NCBI GenBank assembly: GCA_018714185.1
Contig: DVNT01000052.1
Location: 1-64,000, forward strand
Direction: 5' to 3'
DNA from: Candidatus Aphodousia gallistercoris
Lineage (GTDB): Bacteria > Pseudomonadota > Gammaproteobacteria > Burkholderiales > Burkholderiaceae_F
Length of the DNA stretch: 64,000 nucleotides
Positions 59,199 through 64,000 of the stretch are shown piece by piece. Each line of letters begins with the position of its first letter. The stretch's first letter is position 1. Made by a program: the position numbers and the translations under genes. The notes beneath the pieces were generated by a model. The model was not told the DNA's origin. It made no database searches and was given only the letters and a program-made list of their open reading frames with translations.

Positions 59199-60767
59199 TC
59201 ACTCCCACTCAATCGTGGCAGGCGGTTTACCGGAAATGTCGTAAACCACACGGTTGATGCCGCGCACTTCATTAATAATGCGGTTGGAGACCTTGCCCAA
59301 AAGTTCATAGGGCAAATGTGACCAACGGGCCGTCATAAAGTCCGTGGTTTCCACAGAGCGCAAACTCACAACCCATTCATAGGTGCGTCCGTCACCCATG
59401 ACGCCCACGCTCTTAACCGGCAAGAACACGACGAAGGCTTGGCTAACCTTGTCGTACAAGCCGGCCGCGCGCAATTCGTCGATAAAGATGGCATCGGCTT
59501 CGCGAAGCAAATCAGCATATTCTTTCTTGACTTCGCCCAAAATACGAACGCCAAGGCCCGGGCCCGGGAAGGGATGGCGGTAAACCATCTCAGCCGGCAA
59601 GCCCAATTCAATCCCGAGTTCGCGAACTTCGTCCTTAAAGAGGCCGCGCAACGGTTCAAGCAACTTCAGGTGCAACGTATCGGGCAAACCGCCGACATTG
59701 TGGTGGCTCTTAATCGTTTTCGCCTTCTTGGTCTTTGCTCCGGCCGATTCAATCACGTCAGGATAAATCGTGCCTTGGGCAAGCCACTTCGCGTCAGAGA
59801 GCTTTGCCGCTTCTTCTTGGAAGACATCCACGAAGAGCTTACCGATGATCTTGCGTTTTTGTTCAGGATCGGTCACGCCGGCCAACGCCGTCATGAAGCG
59901 GTCAACGGCATCAACCACAATGAGTTTTAACCCCATGTTCTTTTCGAACGTTTCACGAACCTGCTCTCGCTCGTTTTTGCGCAGCAAGCCGTTATCGACA
60001 AAAACGCAGGTGAGCTGATTGCCGATGGCACGATGAATCAAGGCTGCCGCCACGGACGAATCCACGCCGCCGGACAAGCCCAGGATCACTTCTTCGCTGC
60101 CCACCTTTTCACGGATCATTTCCACGGCTTCTTGCACATAGTCGCCCATAATCCAAGAGGGTTCTGCATGGCAAATATCGAGCACGAAACGGTTCAGCAA
60201 TTCGCGACCCTTTAAGGTATGGGTCACTTCCGGGTGAAACTGCACGCCGTAAAAACCGCGCTTTTCATCGCACATGCCGGCAATCGGGCAAGAAGGCGTC
60301 GAGCACATCACTTCAAAGCCTTCGGGCAACTTCGTAACCTTATCGCCGTGGCTCATCCAAACCTTGAGCATCGGATCACCGCTTTCACTGCGGAAGTCTT
60401 CGATCCCTTCAAACAATTTGGAATTGCCATGAGATTTCACTTCAGCGTAGCCGAATTCGCGTTTGCCGGCGCCGCTTTCGACTTTGCCGCCCAACTGCTG
60501 GGCCATCGTTTGCATGCCGTAGCAAATACCCAAAACAGGAACGCCGGCTTCAAAAACGGCTTGGCTCGCCTGATCGGTGTTTTCTTCGTAAGCGCTTAAA
60601 TGGGAACCGGAAAGGATGATGCCCTTCGGGTTAAATTCACGAATGAATTCCGCAGACACGTCATTGGGATGCACTTCGCAGTAAACGTGGGCTTCACGCA
60701 CGCGACGAGCGATCAATTGCGTGACCTGTGAACCGAAATCCAAAATGAGGATGCGATCATGAGTCAT
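59199..60767 (-). CDS. guaA: GMP synthase (glutamine-hydrolysing)
   Basis: The 522-residue enzyme converts XMP to GMP with glutamine. The N-terminal class I glutaminase carries Cys in [17 protein letters not shown] and His in [11 protein letters not shown]. The ATP-pyrophosphatase domain has [14 protein letters not shown]; the C-terminal dimerisation domain ends [10 protein letters not shown]. The length is standard. It is separated from guaB by 95 bases holding a terminator hairpin. Confidence 0.98.
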   Translation of the reverse strand: MTHDRILILDFGSQVTQLIARRVREAHVYCEVHPNDVSAEFIREFNPKGIILSGSHLSAYEENTDQASQAVFEAGVPVLGICYGMQTMAQQLGGKVESGAGKREFGYAEVKSHGNSKLFEGIEDFRSESGDPMLKVWMSHGDKVTKLPEGFEVMCSTPSCPIAGMCDEKRGFYGVQFHPEVTHTLKGRELLNRFVLDICHAEPSWIMGDYVQEAVEMIREKVGSEEVILGLSGGVDSSVAAALIHRAIGNQLTCVFVDNGLLRKNEREQVRETFEKNMGLKLIVVDAVDRFMTALAGVTDPEQKRKIIGKLFVDVFQEEAAKLSDAKWLAQGTIYPDVIESAGAKTKKAKTIKSHHNVGGLPDTLHLKLLEPLRGLFKDEVRELGIELGLPAEMVYRHPFPGPGLGVRILGEVKKEYADLLREADAIFIDELRAAGLYDKVSQAFVVFLPVKSVGVMGDGRTYEWVVSLRSVETTDFMTARWSHLPYELLGKVSNRIINEVRGINRVVYDISGKPPATIEWE

Positions 60768-60805
60768 GAATCAATTCCAATAAAAAATGAAAAAACTTTA
60801 ATTAC

Positions 60806-60843
60806 AAAAGCGCGAGGGAGTATAAAACTTCACTCGCGCTTTT
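60806..60843 (-). terminator. Hairpin between guaB and guaA
   Basis: AAAAGCGCGAG pairs perfectly with CTCGCGCTTTT around 16 bases, just past guaB. The T-run is only the four stem bases, so partial read-through into guaA is possible. Confidence 0.6.
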
Positions 60844-60862
60844 GCTTGAACTTTACATCAGA

Positions 60863-62329
60863 TTATCGAACTTCGTGATAATTCGGGGCTTCCTTGGTGA
60901 TCTTCACGTCATGGACGTGCGATTCGCGCCAACCGGCCGCCGTGATTTCAACGAATTCCGGACGCGTACGCATTTCGTCGATCGTACGGCAACCGCAATA
61001 ACCCATCGAAGAGCGCAAGCCGCCGATCATTTGGTAGACGATCTGCGAGAGCGGTCCCTTGTAGGGCACCATGCCTTCGATGCCTTCCGGCACAAACTTG
61101 CTGATGTTGCCGGAATTGTTGTCTTGGAAGTAGCGGTCGGCCGAGCCGTGGCTCATAGCGCCCAAGCTGCCCATGCCGCGGTAGCTCTTGAAAGAGCGAC
61201 CTTGGTAGAGAACCACTTCACCCGGGGCTTCATCGGTGCCGGCAAACATGCCGCCCATCATCACGGCATAAGCTCCGGCAGCCAAGGCCTTGGCGATATC
61301 GCCGGAGAAGCGGATGCCGCCGTCGGCAATCAACGGAATACCGGTATCCTTTAAGGCTTCTGCCACGTCGGAGACGGCCGTCACTTGCGGCACGCCGACA
61401 CCGGCCACGATACGGGTCGTGCAAATCGAGCCCGGGCCGATACCGACCTTGACGCCGTCGGCACCGCAGTCAACCAAAGCGCGGGCCGCTTCGGCCGTTG
61501 CAATGTTGCCGCCGATCACTTGCAATTGCGGGTAATTCTTCTTCACCCAAGTAATGCGGTCCAAAACGCCTTGCGAATGGCCGTGGGCCGTATCCACCAC
61601 AATCACGTCAACGCCGGCTTCGAGCATCAATTCAATGCGCTCTTCGGTACCGGCACCGACACCGACAGCTGCGCCCACGAGCAAGCGGCCGTGGCTATCC
61701 TTGGCAGCATTGGGGTGTTCACCGGCTTTAATGATATCCTTGACGGTCATTAAACCGGTCAAGTTGAAATCCTTGTCTACCACCAACACACGTTCTACGC
61801 GATGCTGGTGCATCAAATGCTTGGCATCCTCCAAGCTTGCCCCTTCGCGTACCGTCACCAAGCGGTCAGCCGTGGTCATGATCTGGGAAACCGGAATATC
61901 CATGCGGGTTTCAAAACGCAAGTCGCGGCTGGTCACCATGCCGAGAACGCGCTTGCCGTCGACCACCGGCAGACCGGAAATGTGGCGTTCTTGACTGAGG
62001 CGAATGACTTGACCGACGGTCATGTCAGGCGTCACGGTAATAGGATCGGAAACAATGCCGGCTTCGTGGCGCTTAACGCGTGCCACTTCCGCCGCCTGTT
62101 GCTTCGGACTCATGTTCTTGTGAATAAAACCGATGCCGCCTTCCTGAGCGAGCGCGATAGCCAAGCGAGATTCCGTCACCGTATCCATGGCAGCCGAAAC
62201 CATCGGGATGTTCAGTGTCAGGGTGCGGGTGATTCGGGTCTTGAGTTCAGTTTCACGGGGAAGAACCGTGGAGTGGGCGGGGACGAGCAAAACGTCGTCA
62301 AAAGTAAGAGCCTTCTGCCTAATGCGCAT
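60863..62329 (-). CDS. guaB: Inosine-5'-monophosphate dehydrogenase
   Basis: The 488-residue enzyme oxidises IMP to XMP, the committed step to GMP. It starts [20 protein letters not shown]. Two CBS domains (about residues 95-200) follow, and the catalytic loop Cys lies in [18 protein letters not shown]. The flap has [11 protein letters not shown]. The start at 62329 has GAGG five bases before; the frame upstream to 62386 lies in the leader. The leader holds a small hairpin (TCGCCTC/GGGGCGA). Confidence 0.98.
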   Translation of the reverse strand: MRIRQKALTFDDVLLVPAHSTVLPRETELKTRITRTLTLNIPMVSAAMDTVTESRLAIALAQEGGIGFIHKNMSPKQQAAEVARVKRHEAGIVSDPITVTPDMTVGQVIRLSQERHISGLPVVDGKRVLGMVTSRDLRFETRMDIPVSQIMTTADRLVTVREGASLEDAKHLMHQHRVERVLVVDKDFNLTGLMTVKDIIKAGEHPNAAKDSHGRLLVGAAVGVGAGTEERIELMLEAGVDVIVVDTAHGHSQGVLDRITWVKKNYPQLQVIGGNIATAEAARALVDCGADGVKVGIGPGSICTTRIVAGVGVPQVTAVSDVAEALKDTGIPLIADGGIRFSGDIAKALAAGAYAVMMGGMFAGTDEAPGEVVLYQGRSFKSYRGMGSLGAMSHGSADRYFQDNNSGNISKFVPEGIEGMVPYKGPLSQIVYQMIGGLRSSMGYCGCRTIDEMRTRPEFVEITAAGWRESHVHDVKITKEAPNYHEVR

Positions 62330-62502
62330 GTTAACCTCAGTCGAAAAAGTGGAAAAAATCGGCCATCGCCCCGTAAGAGGCGACAAAAAGATTAACGCCT
62401 CATTTTACCCTATTTTGATAAGGTTCGGGGAGCTCGAATAAAAAAATCTGAAAAATCCTCGACATCGGCTGCTTGCAAGCAAAGCCTCGATCGATAGCAA
62501 GA

Positions 62503-62829
62503 CTAGAAAAGGCGATGTTTACTGCCATTGCGTCCGCGTGCCAAGCGAGGTGCCGAAGATCGATTTTTCTCTTCTCGCAGGCGTCTGCCCGTCATCGGAT
62601 CCACGGTAAGCGGCGGCAACACTTCCACCCGATCCCCGTCTTTTAGAGGATGCTCGCCCTGAACCGTCACATTCCAAATCGCCAACGTATCGTTTTGGGC
62701 CGGCTCAAAACCGGCGGCCTTGACGGCATCGGCGGCTACCGCTTGCTTTGCAAGCCGTACCTTAACGCTTTTGACACCTCGGCTGCGAACAAGTACGACC
62801 ATTACTTCAATGCTGCTATCATCCTGCAT
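62503..62829 (-). CDS. rnfH: RnfH family protein (UPF0125)
   Basis: The 108-residue ubiquitin-like beta-grasp protein has EVMVVLVRSRGVKSVKVRLA and HPLKDGDRVEVLPPLTVDP, the RnfH signature. Its role is unsettled; in most relatives it pairs with ratA next to smpB. Here only 141 bases separate it from smpB and no ratA fits. GGAG lies nine bases before the ATG. The Arg-rich tail (APRLARGRNGSKHRL) is family-typical. Confidence 0.9.
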   Translation of the reverse strand: MQDDSSIEVMVVLVRSRGVKSVKVRLAKQAVAADAVKAAGFEPAQNDTLAIWNVTVQGEHPLKDGDRVEVLPPLTVDPMTGRRLREEKNRSSAPRLARGRNGSKHRLF

Positions 62830-62970
62830 GGCTTCTCCGGGAGGGCTTGCTCTGAGCGCTCCGATTTCTCTCAGACAAAAATCTAAAAAACATTGACGTA
62901 ATCATACCCAAACGATCGGTACTTGCTACAATCGACTGTTCACGATAAGAAAAATATTAGAGAGACTATT

Positions 62971-63420
62971 GTGGCCAATATTGTTAACCGTAAAGCTTTC
63001 TTTGACTACTACATTGAAGAAAAGCATGAAGCCGGCATGGTGCTTCAGGGCTGGGAAGTGAAATCCATCCGTGAAGGCCGCGCACAAATCAAGGAAGCCC
63101 ACGTCATCGTGCGCAATGGCGAGTTATTTTTGCTCAACAGCCACATCACCCCGCTCAAGACCGCGAGCACGCACGAAAAGCCCGATCCGACGCGGCTTCG
63201 CAAGCTGCTTATGCATGCCCGCGAAATCAATAAATTAATCGGCAAGGTCGAACGCTCGGGCTACACCTTGATTCCCTTGGATATGCATTTCAGCAAAGGG
63301 CGCGTAAAGCTCACAGTGGGCTTAGCGAAAGGCAAACGCCAATACGAAAAGCGTCAAGATGAAAGCAAGAAACAATGGGAGCGCGATCGGGAGCGCCTGA
63401 TGAAAACGAAAAACCGTTAA
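62971..63420 (+). CDS. smpB: SsrA-binding protein SmpB
   Basis: The 149-residue protein has [44 protein letters not shown] and the basic tail [19 protein letters not shown]. It delivers tmRNA to stalled ribosomes. The start is GTG 62971 with AGAGAG seven to twelve bases upstream; the frame to 62923 is non-conserved. It is divergent from rnfH. Confidence 0.97.
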   Translation: MANIVNRKAFFDYYIEEKHEAGMVLQGWEVKSIREGRAQIKEAHVIVRNGELFLLNSHITPLKTASTHEKPDPTRLRKLLMHAREINKLIGKVERSGYTLIPLDMHFSKGRVKLTVGLAKGKRQYEKRQDESKKQWERDRERLMKTKNR

Positions 63421-63430
63421 GAAAATTTTT

Positions 63431-63453
63431 GGGGAGCCCGGGCTCCCCTTTTT
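63431..63453. terminator. Bidirectional terminator between smpB and the Cys-rich gene
   Basis: GGGGAGCC and GGCTCCCC pair around CG; TTTTT follows on the plus strand and AAATTTTC-type runs on the other. Ten bases after smpB. Confidence 0.85.
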
Positions 63454-63456
63454 CTT

Positions 63457-64000
63457 TTATTGAGCACTCGGCTCTTTAGCCTGATCGTCCTCGGCTTGCG
63501 GATCACGGAACTTCACCTCGTAACCCACCAAAATCTCCGTCCAGCGTTTTAAAAGAGCGAGCATTTCCGGAGCGGGGACTTCGCCCAACGGCTCGATCCC
63601 CTTTTTCGACAATTCATAGAGCGTGTTATAAACCTCAGCCATGAATACGGCAAAAGCCGAATAAATCAGTGTCGTATTGTCTTCGGGGAGCTTGCCGCCG
63701 GCGGCTTGAGCAAGCTCTTCTCCCAATTTAAAGCGAAGATTGCCTGCCACACCCGTCGGGTACCATTCGGGATCGAGTTCAAATTGCGTGTTGTTGCCCG
63801 AAAAGGTCGCCCCTAACCAGTTCATCGTTTTGCGGTCAATCTCATCGAGCTGCTCTTCCGTTAGCCGGCCGGCTTCCTGCTCTCGAACGCGATGGGCCAT
63901 ATCCATCATGAACTGACCTAAAATCGCGCCGGTAATATTCGGGTGGCGCAAAGGCTGCTTGCCGCAATCGCTTGCGCAGCCTTCGCAATGACCATTGCAA
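63457..64000 (-). CDS. Unknown protein with Cys-rich N-terminal segment (truncated at window edge)
   Basis: The frame is open from the right edge to a TAA at 63457. Reading in from the edge it gives CNGHCEGCASDCGKQP, a dense Cys cluster that could bind zinc or an iron-sulfur cluster. A soluble region of about 160 residues follows (HPNITGAILGQFMMDMAHRV, TMNWLGATFSGNNTQFELD, SAFAVFMAEVYNTLYELS) with an acidic tail. A TTG at 63951 would give a 164-residue form, but the open Cys-rich upstream sequence suggests the gene continues beyond the window. No family is recognised. Confidence 0.6.
   Translation of the reverse strand, partial: CNGHCEGCASDCGKQPLRHPNITGAILGQFMMDMAHRVREQEAGRLTEEQLDEIDRKTMNWLGATFSGNNTQFELDPEWYPTGVAGNLRFKLGEELAQAAGGKLPEDNTTLIYSAFAVFMAEVYNTLYELSKKGIEPLGEVPAPEMLALLKRWTEILVGYEVKFRDPQAEDDQAKEPSAQ

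Noticed and set aside
1..64000. CRISPR arrays, insertion sequences, prophage genes, tRNA or rRNA genes
   Set aside because: Read through for spaced repeats, transposase motifs and tRNA-like folds; none was found, within the limits of manual reading.

Overview
The window (64 kb, moderate GC) reads as a continuous bacterial chromosome segment, almost fully coding, with no tRNA, rRNA, insertion sequence, prophage or CRISPR array recognised. The gene content points to a betaproteobacterium of the Burkholderiales, most likely an anaerobic gut Sutterellaceae-type organism. The reasons are priB between rpsF and rpsR, beta/gamma-type smpB-rnfH, a class III anaerobic ribonucleotide reductase, and heavy investment in amino acid, peptide and hydroxy-acid use. 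The species assignment is inference.

Layout. 1-7.1 kb: the end of an unknown gene, secreted endonuclease I, a lysine-riboswitch operon (amino acid permease plus YtcJ-like amidohydrolase) and clpB with a visible sigma-32 promoter. 7.3-13.7 kb: a fluoride-channel homologue, a PrxQ peroxiredoxin, a PIN-PhoH ATPase, an MFS carrier, a ZIP metal transporter, a WYL regulator and a DUF456 protein. 13.7-25.6 kb: a replication, repair and ribosome block on the minus strand, rpsF-priB-rpsR-rplI then recC-recB-recD then dnaB; the recBCD genes lie between rplI and dnaB. 25.8-29.2 kb: class III ribonucleotide reductase with its glycyl-radical domain on a separate 59-residue ORF, a small unknown ORF coupled to nrdG, and an NrdR box upstream of nrdD.

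29.2-32.4 kb: a long non-coding stretch with several terminator-like hairpins, then a long-chain acyl-CoA synthetase whose leader looks like a complete riboswitch or attenuator. An 8-bp closing stem and an intrinsic terminator compete for the same strand, and a further hairpin could bring a distant Shine-Dalgarno next to the start codon. This leader is the most interesting element in the window. 32.4-38.0 kb: an orphan MerR regulator, a methyltransferase-larB-larC-larE operon for the nickel-pincer cofactor (no larA here) and a CapA-like protein. 38.2-43.5 kb: a second acyl-CoA synthetase, tatD, a periplasmic ankyrin protein and rlhA. 43.8-47.0 kb: cstA peptide/pyruvate carrier and iadA isoaspartyl dipeptidase. 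47.1-52.6 kb: ccmCD, a NarL-type regulator convergent with a hybrid histidine kinase, and that kinase's operon with LD-carboxypeptidase and an N-terminally extended TadA. 52.8-58.9 kb: a small exported protein, an argininosuccinate-lyase-like protein lacking a catalytic His, an AIM24 protein, a ygiW-qseBC type locus and a LysE exporter. 59.2-64.0 kb: guaB and guaA, rnfH beside smpB (ratA missing), and a truncated Cys-rich unknown.

The genes describe an amino-acid- and peptide-using anaerobe: lysine-controlled uptake, CstA/IadA peptide use, anaerobic dNTP synthesis and Ni-pincer cofactor synthesis. No search was run; all family calls come from reading the translations.
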